A stretch of 23,723 nt of DNA. It comes from Paenarthrobacter nitroguajacolicus JCM 14115. GTDB lineage: Bacteria; Actinomycetota; Actinomycetes; Actinomycetales; Micrococcaceae. The stretch lies in contig BBFS01000075.1 in assembly GCA_001313365.1 (NCBI GenBank), forward strand, positions 1 to 23,723, in the 5' to 3' direction. Positions 1 through 9,210 of this stretch are shown piece by piece (within the stretch, counting starts at the first letter, position 1; the number at the start of each line of letters is the position of its first letter). The translations under genes were made by a program, and so were the position numbers. The notes beneath the pieces were generated by a model, which worked only from the letters and a program-made list of their open reading frames with translations, had not been told where the DNA came from and ran no database searches.

Positions 1-53
1 CCGTCGTTGGTTGCCGAAGCAGTGCTCGCCTAAGCGTTGCTCGTCGCGCAGGC

Positions 54-1072
<1,019 letters not shown>

Positions 1073-1079
1073 GGTTCCT

Positions 1080-1085
1080 ACGCTA
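1080..1085 (-). promoter_or_regulatory. Putative -10 hexamer for galE
   Basis: TAGCGT (minus strand) ends 7 nt before the galE ATG. This fits TANNNT and a leaderless or very short leader. No convincing -35 was seen. Confidence 0.4.
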
Positions 1086-1127
1086 TCGGAAATCGGAGCC
1101 ACGCCGCTCTGTGTTGAGCGGTGTTGA

Positions 1128-1141
1128 AGCACGTTCGTGCT
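1128..1141. promoter_or_regulatory. Palindromic operator candidate upstream of TetR gene
   Basis: AGCACGTTCGTGCT is a perfect inverted repeat (arms AGCACG/CGTGCT, 2-nt centre). It ends 11 nt before the GTG of the TetR gene, in the galE/tetR divergent gap. TetR proteins bind such palindromes as dimers, so autoregulation is a reasonable inference; control of galE is possible. Confidence 0.45.
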
Positions 1142-1152
1142 AAAAACTACTG

Positions 1153-1782
1153 GTGCCCAAAATTGTTGATGCCGAAGCCCGGCGCCATGAAGTTGTCCAA
1201 GCCGTCTTCCGGATTATTGCCAGCGATGGCTTGGAACGGGCATCCCTCAGGGAAGTAGCTGACGAAGCAGGCCTGGCTGTTGGTTCGGTGCGGCACTACT
1301 TCGCCAGCAGTGATGAACTTCTGGTCTTCTCCTTCGCGGCCGTCATCGATCGCCTTGCAAGGCGTCTTGAGGCGGCACTCGTGTCCGTCCAGGACGCCTC
1401 ACCTGAAAGCCCCGGGCAGCACAACGCGGTGCTGAATCTCCTCGGTCAGTTCCTGCCCTTGGACGAGGAACTCGCAGTAGATGCCTGCGTGTGGATGGCG
1501 TTCCGGCACGCTGCCCGGATCAAGCCCGTCCTGGCCGACGAAGCCGAGCGCAGCCACCGCACGGTGGCCGCAATCGTCGGTCGCCTCATCATGCTCCTGA
1601 ATCCGGGTGAAGCTGACGCGCAGCAAACCCTTGTGACGGAAGCGGAGAGGCTCCTGGCCACCATGGACGGGCTGTGCATGCATGCGCTGCTGCAGCCCGA
1701 GTGGATGACCGCGGAGATGTGCAGCGACGTCCTCACGGCCCACCTGCGCTCCTTGGGGGGGGCAGTGCCAGCTGGCCGCTGA
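1153..1782 (+). CDS. TetR family transcriptional regulator (BetI-like)
   Basis: DNA-binding repressor of 209 residues. Residues about 10-55 form a TetR helix-turn-helix with [20 protein letters not shown] followed by FASSDELL. The C-terminal helical half resembles the BetI-type ligand domain (acidic, with [14 protein letters not shown]). The GTG start has no clear Shine-Dalgarno sequence but follows TAAAAA by 6 nt, so the mRNA may be leaderless. A perfect palindrome 11 nt upstream is a candidate autoregulatory operator. The tail contains an 8-G run (1755-1762) that is probably inflated, so the last dozen residues and the stop may be wrong. The ligand is not identifiable and neighbours give no target beyond galE (divergent). 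Confidence 0.88.
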   Translation: MPKIVDAEARRHEVVQAVFRIIASDGLERASLREVADEAGLAVGSVRHYFASSDELLVFSFAAVIDRLARRLEAALVSVQDASPESPGQHNAVLNLLGQFLPLDEELAVDACVWMAFRHAARIKPVLADEAERSHRTVAAIVGRLIMLLNPGEADAQQTLVTEAERLLATMDGLCMHALLQPEWMTAEMCSDVLTAHLRSLGGAVPAGR

Positions 1783-1848
1783 GGGTTGTTGCGGCTGCCG
1801 AGCCTATAAGAGCCGGACAACGCCATTACCGTCCGGAGTCATCGGGAA

Positions 1849-1854
1849 TAGACT
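1849..1854 (+). promoter_or_regulatory. Putative -10 hexamer for gene at 1892
   Basis: TAGACT lies 37 nt before the ATG at 1892, which has its own Shine-Dalgarno (GGGAGGAA). A leader of about 30 nt would result. It matches TANNNT only; no -35 is evident. Confidence 0.3.
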
Positions 1855-1891
1855 GGAACATGTCGGGGACCTGCCAAAGGGAGGAATTCGC

Positions 1892-2510
1892 ATGCACGAG
1901 TCAGGCGGCCCGGGATGGCGCATCACCATGGATACGTCCGGGCCTATGCTCATTGCCCTGTACTTGCGCGACGTAGCCGGATTGGATGGTGTTGGAAAAC
2001 CCATCCTCTCCCACGCAGCTCCAAAAGTCAGGCATGCAGACCACCAACACCTCACCTCTGATGTGGGGGGGTCTCCCGGCGCTAAAGACCGAGTGGGAGG
2101 CCTGGTGGGAGAGCCTGGTGAAGTCTTATCCCAATCCGGCTCCCGAGCTATCGCCGCCCAGCTTCAAAGCTTTTGGCAATTCACCGGCACTCCAGCGCGT
2201 CCTGCAGGCACATTTTGGCTCTGCGCTGGGATGGGCCACCGACAGGATCGACGAGTATGCCCATCTTGAGGCCGCGCGTGAAGCCAACGGGGGTGACACA
2301 CGTACTGAACGAAATGGTGGAGGACAGGCTCCTTGAGGTCGGTCGCAGTTCCCGGGACTTCGAACTCACGATTATTGAGCTGCCCCCCCTTAATGAACCC
2401 CCCGGGCCTGGTACCTGGAACCGAGCACCATGATCATGAGCCATCGGCTGCTGTCCGAGCCCGATGTGTTCCGTAGTTACGTCCAGCCCGTGGTGGAGAT
2501 GCTGGCCTGA
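1892..2510 (+). CDS. Conserved actinobacterial protein of unknown function (frame interrupted)
   Basis: About 200 residues after repair; I cannot assign a function. The ATG at 1892 follows a strong GGGAGG ribosome site. The order of recognisable segments is: ITMDTSGPMLIALYLRDVAG, PALKTEWEAWWESLV, FKAFGNSPALQRVLQAHFGS, VEDRLLEVGRSSRDFELTII, WYLEPSTMIMSHRLLSEPDV, ending in VEMLA. These lie in three frames, and the switches fall exactly at G/C runs: 2065-2071 (7 G), 2289-2293 (5 G, expect 4) and 2398-2403 (6 C, expect 4). The run at 2383-2389 probably adds one Pro. No signal peptide or membrane segment is seen; it looks like a soluble acidic protein rich in Trp. It converges on the minus-strand gene ending at 2527, 16 nt away. 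Confidence 0.75.
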
Positions 2511-2526
2511 TGGGCTGCACAAAAAC

Positions 2527-3372
2527 TTAGGTTGCCGGCGCTGAAACAGTGATGATGACCGCCTCAGTGGGAGCGGCGGAGGGTTGCCATCCATCGCGTT
2601 TCTCCCGGTTCCACGTCTGGCCTGCAAGGTCCACTTGCGTGATGGACAAAGTTTTTGCGTTTGCCACCGCCCAGTGAGCCACAGCCCAAGCCTGCGTTCC
2701 GCCAATTTCCAGCTGAACCGAGCGGCCCTGAACGGTGGCCGCCTGGGGGCCGAACGCCGTCGTGAGTTCATCGACGACGACGGCAGGGTCAACCGCCGCC
2801 TCCGGCATACGCAATTCGCAATTCAATGACGAGGTGGAATGCCCGGTGAGGGCGGAAGCAAAAGCCCGTGCCATTCCCTCATGCTGGGCGTACGCGCGGG
2901 GGGAAAGCGGAACGCTGGACCGCTTGGGCAGCTTGGGTGATCTCCATGGCCTCGTAGCCGGGCACTTTGACCAGTCCGTCAAAGAAAGCATTGCTTGCAT
3001 AGATGGGGTCCATCACCTGTTCCTCGGTTCCCCCCCAGCCTTGCGAGGGGGCGTTGCTGGAACAAACCGCGGGAGTCCGGTCCGGCGTCGTCGCCGTAGT
3101 TGATGTTACGCAGCCTGGATTCCTGCATGGCTGTGGCAAGAGCGATACTCGCCGCCCGGGGCGCAGTCCACGCCGGACGGAGATCGCCGAGATGAGCGAT
3201 GCGTTGGCAGTCTGGTCCGTGGCGAGCTCATGGTTTTCAGAGCCGACCACGGCGAAGCAGCGCTCCGTGACCAGGGTCTCGGAGCGCTGCAGCACGGCAA
3301 CTATCGCGTAAATGGCACCTGCTACGAGGCCAAAGCCAGCACCGCAACGATGGCGCGGCGGAACCGGCGCAT
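2527..3372 (-). CDS. Membrane-anchored lysozyme/transglycosylase-like protein (frame interrupted)
   Basis: About 281 residues after repair. Residues about 7-29 form one hydrophobic segment behind an Arg-rich start (MRRFRR), so the protein is probably anchored with the bulk outside. Residues about 60-165 resemble the soluble lytic transglycosylase/lysozyme-like module of actinobacterial wall hydrolases: ALATAMQESRLRNINYGDD (candidate catalytic Glu at about 85), GLFQQRPSQGWGTEEQ, DPIYASNAFFDGLVKVPGYE, TQAAQAVQRSAFP. The C-terminal 110 residues are unrecognised. The ATG at 3372 has a GGAG site. Frame breaks: a base missing near 3330, a C run one short near 3155, 3047-3051 (expect 4) and 2898-2903 (expect 5). 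The gene follows dapD by 13 nt and may share its transcript. Enzymatic activity is inferred from similarity only. Confidence 0.7.
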
Positions 3373-3385
3373 TGGGTGTCTCCTG

Positions 3386-4420
3386 CTAGTTGGCGTGGAG
3401 AGCCTCGTTCAGCTCCACCGTCTGGCCCTTGCGCGGCAGGACTTCAACGCCGCCGGTGGTGGAGTTGCGACGGAAGAGGAGGTTCGGGACGCCGGAGAGT
3501 TCCACGGCCTTGATGATCTTGCTGGTGTCCTCGCCGTTCTCGTCCTTGGGGGCCCGGAACGCGCACGCGGGTGCCGGCGGTAACGTACAGGCCGGCCTCC
3601 ACAACGGAGTCGTCGCCGATGCTGATGCCCACGCCGGAGTTGGCGCCGAGCAGAACCCGCTCGCCCAGGGCGATCTTTTCCTTGCCGCCGCCGGAGAGCG
3701 TGCCCATGATGGACGCTCCGCCTCCAACGTCCGTGCCGTCGCCGGCAACAACGCCAGCGGAGATCCGGCCCTCCACCATGGAGGTTCCCAGGGTTCCTGC
3801 GTTGAAGTTCACGAAGCCTTCGTGCATGACCGTGGTGCCTTCGGCGAGGTGGGCACCCAAACGGACGCGGTCGGCGTCGGCAATGCGCACACCGGTGGGA
3901 ACGACGTAGTCAACCATCCGCGGGAACTTGTCCACGCCGAAGACCACAACGTTGCCGCGCTTGCGCAGGCGCGCGCGGGTCAGTTCGAAGCCGTCAACCG
4001 CGGCGGGGGGGCCGAAGTTGGTCCACACAACGTTGGGCAGCTTGCCGAAGACACCGTCCAGGTTGATGCTGTTCGGCTTGACCAGGCGGTGCGAGAGGAG
4101 GTGCAGACGCAGGTAGCGTCGGCGGTGTCTGCCGGGGGGGCGGCGTCGAGGTCGATCTGCGCGAAGACAACCTTCTGCTCGGTGCCGCGGTCGGCGTCTT
4201 TGCCTTCCTCGGCCAGCGCAGTGAGTGCGGGATCGGCGTTCTCGACGTCGCGCAGGGACTCGGCGGCAACGCCCAGCGAGGGTGCCGGGTACCAGACATC
4301 CAGCACGGTTGCTTCCCCCCCGGAAGCCGAGGTGGCGATGGTGGCGAGGCCGAAGCCGTAGGCCGATCGGTGGTTGTCGGAGGCGTTTGCGGGCGCAGCA
4401 GAGGAAGCAGTTTCAGTCAT
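3386..4420 (-). CDS. dapD: 2,3,4,5-tetrahydropyridine-2,6-dicarboxylate N-succinyltransferase (frame interrupted)
   Basis: Transfers succinyl from succinyl-CoA to tetrahydrodipicolinate in the succinylase branch of lysine/diaminopimelate synthesis. The family core is plain: [38 protein letters not shown], then the left-handed beta-helix with hexapeptide repeats around [39 protein letters not shown] and [18 protein letters not shown]. The C-terminus is [20 protein letters not shown]. Frame breaks: a missing base near 4115 (reads DATCVC where DAYLRL is expected) and 3548-3552 (5, expect 4). The runs at 4005-4011, 4134-4140 and 4315-4321 add extra Pro/Gly codons. The ATG at 4420 lies 6 nt from TAGACT. 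It is divergent from dapE, the next-but-one step of the same pathway. Confidence 0.93.
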
Positions 4421-4426
4421 GCGCCA

Positions 4427-4432
4427 AGTCTA
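4427..4432 (-). promoter_or_regulatory. dapD promoter, leaderless type
   Basis: TAGACT (minus strand) ends exactly 6 nt before the dapD ATG. A TTAACC hexamer 17 nt further upstream (4450-4455) matches 4 of 6 positions of TTGACA. The transcript would start at or near the start codon. Confidence 0.55.
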
Positions 4433-4493
4433 TCCAGCAGGCAGAGGTCGGTTAAAACCCGTCTCATGCCATAGAAGTCGCATTTGCGGGCAT

Positions 4494-4499
4494 TAGGCT
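4494..4499 (+). promoter_or_regulatory. dapE promoter -10, leaderless type
   Basis: TAGGCT, then 6 nt, then the GTG of dapE. The same hexamer and spacing precede the PHP gene at 21070. No good -35 is visible. Confidence 0.5.
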
Positions 4500-4505
4500 G
4501 GACGG

Positions 4506-5640
4506 GTGACCCTGAACCCTGCTCCCGCCCTCCTTGACCTGCGCCAGGACGTTGCCCTGCTGACGGCCGCGATCATCGACTTCAACAGCGTTTCCGGCAA
4601 TGAGACCGAACTGGCCGACGCCGTCGAGACCGCCCTGCGCGCCATCCCTGCCTACACCGTCATCCGGGACGGAGACGCCATCATCGCGCGCACCGAACTT
4701 GGCCGCTCGGAGCGAGTCATCCTGGCCGGACATCTGGACACCGTGCCCCCCCTGCCCACCGTGGCGGGCTCGCTCGGCACCGTCCCGGCCACGTGGGAGT
4801 CCGGCGTTCCCGGTGAAGGCGTGTTGTATGGCCGCGGGACTACTGACATGAAGGGCGGCGTTGCGGTGCAGCTGGCCCTCGCGGCAACACTGTTCGACGA
4901 CGGCAGGCAGCCGGACAAAGACGTCACCTTCGTCTTTTATGACAATGAGGAAGTGGAAGCGGTCAAGAGCGGTCTCGGGAGACTGGTCCGCAACCACGGC
5001 GACCTGCTCAAGGGTGACTTCGCAATTCTGTTGGAGCCAACGCACGGCACAGTGGAAGGCGGCTGCAACGGAACCAGCCGTTTCGAAGCAACCACCATCG
5101 GCGAAACGGCGCACTCAGCCCGCGCATGGATGGGCATCAACGCGATCCACGCCGCAGCACCCATCCTGGCGCGGCTCGCCGACTATGAGCCGCAGACCAT
5201 CAACGTGGACGGGCTCGACTACCGCGAGAGCCTGAACGCAGTAAAGATCAACGGTGGAACTGCGGGCAACGTCATCCCGGACCGCTGCGTGGTGGAGATC
5301 AACTACCGCTTCGCCCCCCCGGACAAGTCCCCCCCGGACCAGGCTGAGGCCGTCGTCAGGGACTTGCTGGACGGATTCGACGTCGTCCGTACGGACGCTG
5401 CTGCCGGCGCGCGCCCCGGACTCAACCATCCCGCCGCGGCGTCCTTCGTTGCCGCAGTGGGTGCCGAGCCCAAGCCCAAATACGGCTGGACCGACGTCGC
5501 GCGCTTCAGTGAACTGGGCATCCCGGCAGTGAACTTCGGCCCCCGGCGATCCTCTGCTGGCGCACAAAGACAACGAACACGTCGACGCCGACGCCGTCCG
5601 TGAGTGCCTCCGGGCACTCAGGACGTGGCTAACGCCGTAG
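4506..5640 (+). CDS. dapE: Succinyl-diaminopimelate desuccinylase (frame interrupted at 3' end)
   Basis: Zinc M20 peptidase-family hydrolase releasing succinate from N-succinyl-LL-diaminopimelate. Metal and catalytic motifs are in order: AGHLDTVP (His, then Asp two residues on), YGRGTTDMKGG (bridging Asp), YDNEEVE (catalytic Glu pair), LLEPTHGTVEGGCNGTSRFE, GETAHSARAWMGINAIHAA (dimerisation domain) and TAGNVIPDRC. The tail should read PLLAHKDNEHVDADAVREC and end at TAG 5638-5640. It is reached only if the 5-C run near 5540-5546 is 4. Runs near 4746, 5316 and 5331 each add one extra Pro relative to the expected TVPLPT, FAPDK and SPDQ. About 375 residues, normal for the family. Divergent from dapD; both look leaderless. 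Confidence 0.93.
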
Positions 5641-5665
5641 TCCCAGGGCTTCCCGCTCAGCAAAT

Positions 5666-5717
5666 GAAGAAGGTCCGCAGCCTGGTGAACTGGTCACCGT
5701 GGCTGCGGACCTTCTTC
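5666..5717. terminator. Bidirectional hairpin terminator between dapE and gluD
   Basis: Perfect 17-bp inverted repeat (arms 5666-5682 and 5701-5717, GAAGAAGGTCCGCAGCC and its complement). The 18-nt loop contains a further GGTGA/TCACC pairing. T-rich sequence follows on both strands. It sits between the convergent dapE and gluD. Confidence 0.85.
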
Positions 5718-5729
5718 TTTGCTACAGAG

Positions 5730-6600
5730 CTACTTCTTATCGGTACCCGGTACGTTGACTTCGAGATCCACCGTCTTGATGGCCGAGGCCATGCCGCCGG
5801 CGGCCTTCTTGGAACCGCGGCGCTCAATCATGATGGCAATCCGCGACACCGTCAGGTTGATCAGGATGTAGATCGCAGCGCCCACGAAGAACGCCGGGAA
5901 CAGGAAGTCCGGGCCCAGGAAGTCGGCCATGATCTGGATCTTCCGCAGGAGTTCCTCGTAGCCCACGATGTAGCCGAGCGAGTGTCCTTGAGCAGAACCA
6001 CCAACTGGGCCACCAAGGACGGAAGCATCCGTCGCACGGCCTGCGGGAACTCGATGGACATCCGTGACTGGAAACTGCGCAGGCCGATGGCCAGACCAGC
6101 CTCGCGTTGTCCCTTGGGGGGGAGGGACTGGATGCCTGCACGCAGGATCTCAGCAAAGATGGCGGCGTTGTAGAGAACCAGGCCAACAACCACGGCTTGG
6201 AACTGACCCGTGGCGAAAACCAGCAGGACAAACAACATCATGAGGACCACGGGCATGCCGCGGAGGAACTCAAGCACTACCTGCGTGGGAATCCGGATCC
6301 AGGGAATCAGGGAAATACGCAGCAGGCAGAGCGCGATGCCCAGGGGGGGAAGGCGATCACGGCTGCCACGGCAGCTGCGGCCAAGGTGGAGAGAATGCCT
6401 TGGCCGATCAGGTTCCAGACGTCCGGAGCCATGGGACCGTAGAAAATCTCCCAACGATCGGCGTCGAAAATGCCCTGCTGAGCCAGCGTTACGACAGCAA
6501 TGGCGAGGATGCCGAGGATGATCAGGATTCCAGCGGCAGAGCCAGGAGCGAATAGAGGCGGGCCTTGGGCCCGGGGGACGTCGTACAGGACCGATGTCAT
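5730..6600 (-). CDS. gluD: Glutamate ABC transporter permease GluD (frame interrupted)
   Basis: Membrane subunit of a polar amino-acid (HisM-type) importer. After repair about 290 residues: N-terminal hydrophobic segment (AGILIILGILAIAVVTLAQQ), then a periplasm-facing stretch GPMAPDVWNLIGQGILSTL and permease helices. The EAA-type contact loop is GLRSFQSRMSIEFPQAVRRM, and the last helix is FFVGAAIYILINLTVSRIAI. The C-terminus is charged. Frame breaks: near 5990 one base missing (expect KDTSLGYIVGYEE), 6343-6349 (7, expect 5), and a compensating pair at 6573-6577 (one extra) and about 6542 (one missing), so the apparent residues 10-20 are wrong. The run at 6116-6122 adds a Pro. Its ATG overlaps the gluC stop (ATGA), indicating translational coupling. 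Last gene of gluABCD. Confidence 0.9.
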
Positions 6601-7258
6601 CGGGCAATCGCCACCTTTCGTTCAACAAAGTGCGCCAGAAGTCCCAGCGGAACTGTGATCAGGAGGTAGAAGAAAGCCACCCCCCCGAGGAGGATCCAGA
6701 GGACTTGGTTGCCGTAGTCGTTGGAGAGCTGGCGGCCGTAGCCGAAAAGCTCCAGGACGAAGAACGCGCCGGCCACCGAGGAGTTCTTGACCAGTGCAAT
6801 CAGGATGTTGATCAACGGAGGTATGACGGTGCGCACGGCTTGGGGGGGAGGACGATGAAGCCCAACACCTGGGTGAAGGTCATGCCGACGCTGCGGGCAG
6901 CTTCTGCTTGGCCGACAGGCACGCTGTTGACGCCGGAACGGACGGCTTCGGCGATGAAGGCCGCTGTGTAACTGCTCAACGCGATGATGGCCGCGACTTC
7001 GAATTGTTCAAACTTAACGCCCAACCGCGGCAGAACAATGGCGGCGAAGAAGAAAATGATGGTGAGGGGGGGTGTTACGCGCCACTTCAACATAGAACAT
7101 GCTGAAACCGCGAAGTGCTGCCACGGGGGGGAAACCCTCATGGCTGCCAGGAGTGTGCCGACAAGGAGGGCAATGATTCCTGAAATTATGGAGAGATAAA
7201 GGGTTCGGAGAAATCCGTCCCAATACTCGGGGGGGAGGCTTGCTATGACGGCGTCCAT
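6597..7258 (-). CDS. gluC: Glutamate ABC transporter permease GluC (frame interrupted)
   Basis: Second HisM-type permease, pairing with GluD. Begins MDAVIASLPEYWDGFLRTLY after removing an extra Pro (7229-7235), followed by helix IISGIIALLVGTLLAAMRVS. The middle includes FFFAAIVLPRLGVKFEQF and FIAEAVRSGVNSVPVGQ. The EAA loop is ARSVGMTFTQVLGFIVLPQA, followed by NQVLWILLGVAFFYLLIT. Length about 220 residues, normal. The frame breaks at 7125-7131 (7, expect 5), 7066-7072 (7, expect 6) and 6842-6848 (7, expect 5). The ribosome site AAAGGAAG lies just upstream of the ATG. It is separated from gluB by a 92-nt gap containing a strong hairpin, so expression may be lower than gluB. Its stop overlaps the gluD start by 4 nt. 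Confidence 0.9.
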
Positions 7259-7303
7259 GGCTTCCTTTGGCTGCAGCTAATCAGGGAACAGGGTCCTGGA
7301 TTC

Positions 7304-7341
7304 GTCAACTGCCGCCGTCCGGGTGGGCGGCGGCAGTTGAC
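7304..7341 (-). terminator. Intercistronic hairpin gluB-gluC (attenuator or stabiliser)
   Basis: Perfect 14-bp stem (arms 7304-7317 and 7328-7341, GTCAACTGCCGCCG and complement) with a 10-nt loop, just after the gluB stop. There is no long U tract after it on the minus strand, so partial termination or 3' protection of the binding-protein message is likelier than full termination. Confidence 0.7.
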
Positions 7342-7350
7342 GGGTCCCGA

Positions 7351-8230
7351 CTAGTAGCGGTTGATCGTAGGAAGTTCAGGAGCGGTCTTGATGACCTTGC
7401 CTGCAGTGGCTTCCCAAGCCTTCTTGTAGGTGTCGCCCTTGGCGAATTCCTCAAGCTGGTCGTTGATCCAGTTGCGGAAAACGGTGTCGTCCTTCTTCAG
7501 GCCGATGCCGTAAGGCTCCTTGGTGAAGGTTTCATCCGAGGCGAGCTTGAAGGCGTCCGGTTCCTTGTCCACATAGCCGGCGAGGATGACGTTGTCAGTG
7601 GTGACGGCGACAACCTGCTTGTTGCGGAGCGGCTCCAGGCAAGCGGTGTAGGTGGCCGCAGGGACTACCTCAGCGCCGTACTTCTCGGCGATGGTCTTGG
7701 CCGGGGTGGAACCCGTGACGGAGCAGACCTTCTTGCCGGAGACATCTTCCGGCTTGGTGATGGAGGTGTCATCCTTGTTCACCAACAGCGCCTGGCCGGC
7801 TTCGTAGTACGGTCCGGCGAAGGCGACCTTTTCCTTACGGGCATCGTTGATGGTGTACGTGGCGATGACGAGATCGACGCGACCCTGCTCGATGAACGAC
7901 TCACGGTTCTGGGAGACAGTCTCTACCCACTCGATCTTGTCAGCTGCGATGCCAAGCTTCGCGGCGATTGCCTTGCCCATTTCGACGTCGAAACCGACAG
8001 GCTTGCCGTCCAGGCCCTTCTGGCCGAACAACGGCTGGTCGAACTTGGTACCGATCTTGATCGTCCCGGCCTTGTTCAGCTTCTCCATGGTGGTGCCGGC
8101 TTCGAAGCTCGCCGAGGCAACGGGGGGGAGTGGTGGTGCTGCTGCCGCCGCCGCAAGCGCTCAGGGAGAGAGCAAGCGCAGCCGATGCGGCCACCAGGAG
8201 TGACTTCCTCCGGGTAATAAGAGACTTCAT
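7351..8230 (-). CDS. gluB: Glutamate ABC transporter substrate-binding lipoprotein GluB (frame interrupted)
   Basis: Extracellular solute receptor (SBP_bac_3) for the importer. Residues 1-26 are a lipoprotein signal: basic MKSLITRRK, a hydrophobic core and lipobox LSAC, with Cys26 as lipidation site. The mature part shows AGTIKIGTKFDQPLFGQKG, PVGFDVEMGKAIAAKLGI, RVDLVIATYTINDARKEKV, PYYEAGQALLV, GSTPAKTIAEKYG and GYVDKEPDAF. About 292 residues. The frame breaks once at 8122-8128 (7 G, one too many) just after the lipobox, so the mature protein appears as a separate reading frame from 8088. The Shine-Dalgarno is AAAGGA. It lies 58 nt after gluA. The hairpin behind it may raise its level over the permeases, as is usual for binding proteins. 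The substrate is inferred from the gluABCD order. Confidence 0.9.
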
Positions 8231-8254
8231 GATGTTCCTTTCATTGGGTGGCCG

Positions 8255-8286
8255 CCTTACGGCCGGGGGGGGTGCTGGCGGTAAGG
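8255..8286 (-). other. Possible intercistronic hairpin gluA-gluB
   Basis: Arms 8255-8264 and 8277-8286 pair over 10 bp with one mismatch. The loop contains an 8-G run that is probably inflated. Role unknown; it sits in the 58-nt gap before the gluB ribosome site. Confidence 0.4.
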
Positions 8287-8288
8287 AG

Positions 8289-9047
8289 CTAGTGGGTCAA
8301 GAGCTTGGACAAGAAGTCCTTGGCGCGGGTGCTCTTCGGGTTGGTGAAGAATTCCTCGGGAGTTGCGTCTTCCACGATCTGACCGTCAGCCATGAACACC
8401 ACTCGGTCAGCGGCCTTGCGGGCGAAGCCCATCTCGTGGGTGACCACGATCATGGTCATGCCTTCCTTGGCCAGCTGGATCATGACGTCCAGTACTTCGT
8501 TGATCATCTCGGGGGGGTCCAACGCGGACGTGGGCTCGTCGAACAGCATTACCTTCGGCTTCATGGCGAGAGCGCGGGCAATGGCCACACGCTGCTGCTG
8601 GCCGCCGGAGAGCTGGGCGGGAAGCTTCGGGGCCTGGTGCCCGACGCCTACACGCTCAAGGAGGGCCATGGCTTCCTTGTCAGCCGTGCCCTTGGCCACC
8701 TTCTTAACCTTGATGGGGCCCAGCGTGACGTTCTCAAGAATCGTCTTGTGGGCGAACAGGTTGAAGGACTGGAAGACCATGCCGACGTCGGCACGCAAGT
8801 GCGCGAGGTCCTTGCCTTCTTCGGGAAGCTTCTTCCCGTCGATGGCGATGTCGCCGTCGTCGATCGTTTCCAAACGGTTGATCGCACGGCAGAGAGTGGA
8901 TTTACCGGAACCGGAAGGCCCGATAACCACCACGACTTCACCCTTCTGAACCTGGAGGTTGATGTCTTTGAGGACATGCAATTGACCGTAGTGCTTATTG
9001 ACGCCGTTCAGGGAGACGAGGGCATCGCCGGACGCTTGAGTAGTCAT
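8289..9047 (-). CDS. gluA: Glutamate ABC transporter ATP-binding protein GluA
   Basis: Cytoplasmic ATPase that drives the importer; 252 residues, complete in one frame. Walker A is GPSGSGKST (about 43-51), the Q-loop is [12 protein letters not shown], the ABC signature is LSGGQQQR, Walker B is [12 protein letters not shown] and the switch His lies in VVTHEMGFA. The run at 8511-8517 makes ALDPPEM where polar amino-acid transporters have ALDPEM, an extra Pro from the inflated run. The ATG at 9047 lies 6 nt from TAGATT, suggesting a leaderless mRNA. The palindrome TGACCACGGTCA (9079-9090) covers the expected -35 region. First gene of gluABCD, the order known from Corynebacterium glutamicum. Confidence 0.95.
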   Translation of the reverse strand: MTTQASGDALVSLNGVNKHYGQLHVLKDINLQVQKGEVVVVIGPSGSGKSTLCRAINRLETIDDGDIAIDGKKLPEEGKDLAHLRADVGMVFQSFNLFAHKTILENVTLGPIKVKKVAKGTADKEAMALLERVGVGHQAPKLPAQLSGGQQQRVAIARALAMKPKVMLFDEPTSALDPPEMINEVLDVMIQLAKEGMTMIVVTHEMGFARKAADRVVFMADGQIVEDATPEEFFTNPKSTRAKDFLSKLLTH

Positions 9048-9053
9048 ACGACG

Positions 9054-9059
9054 AATCTA
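9054..9059 (-). promoter_or_regulatory. gluABCD promoter -10, leaderless type
   Basis: TAGATT (minus strand), 6 nt before the gluA ATG. No TTGACA-like -35; that position is covered by an inverted repeat. Confidence 0.5.
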
Positions 9060-9078
9060 GCGAACAAAGAAGCAAATA

Positions 9079-9090
9079 TGACCACGGTCA
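9079..9090. promoter_or_regulatory. Operator candidate upstream of gluA
   Basis: TGACCACGGTCA has arms TGACC/GGTCA around 2 nt and lies 32-43 nt before the gluA start. A second, wider pair GTCACG (9087-9092)/CGTGAC (9109-9114) follows. The regulator is unknown; control by nitrogen or glutamate supply is inference. Confidence 0.35.
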
Positions 9091-9198
9091 CGGCAACTTC
9101 CTGAAGATCGTGACTGAACAGAAACCTGCCCCACAGCGATATACCAGACTGCAATGCAAGAAGCGGGTCGCAGCGACGGAGCAGGCCTTCGTACGCGC

Positions 9199-9204
9199 TA
9201 GCCT
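9199..9204 (+). promoter_or_regulatory. -10 hexamer for LOG family gene, leaderless type
   Basis: TAGCCT, 6 nt before the ATG at 9211; no Shine-Dalgarno is present in that spacer. Confidence 0.5.
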
Positions 9205-9210
9205 TGGGCA

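Noticed and set aside
3390..4361. Long open frame on the plus strand opposite dapD
   Set aside because: Antisense to a conserved gene; composition (Gly/Ala/Val/Asp-rich, no motif) is typical of GC-rich shadow frames.
7267..8217. Plus-strand open frame opposite gluB
   Set aside because: Mirrors gluB codons; no ribosome site or family motif.
9079..9090. Assigning the gluA palindrome to a named nitrogen regulator
   Set aside because: The sequence does not clearly match a consensus I can recall with certainty.
8130..9104. Plus-strand open frame opposite gluA
   Set aside because: Shadow of a clear ABC ATPase; no independent support.
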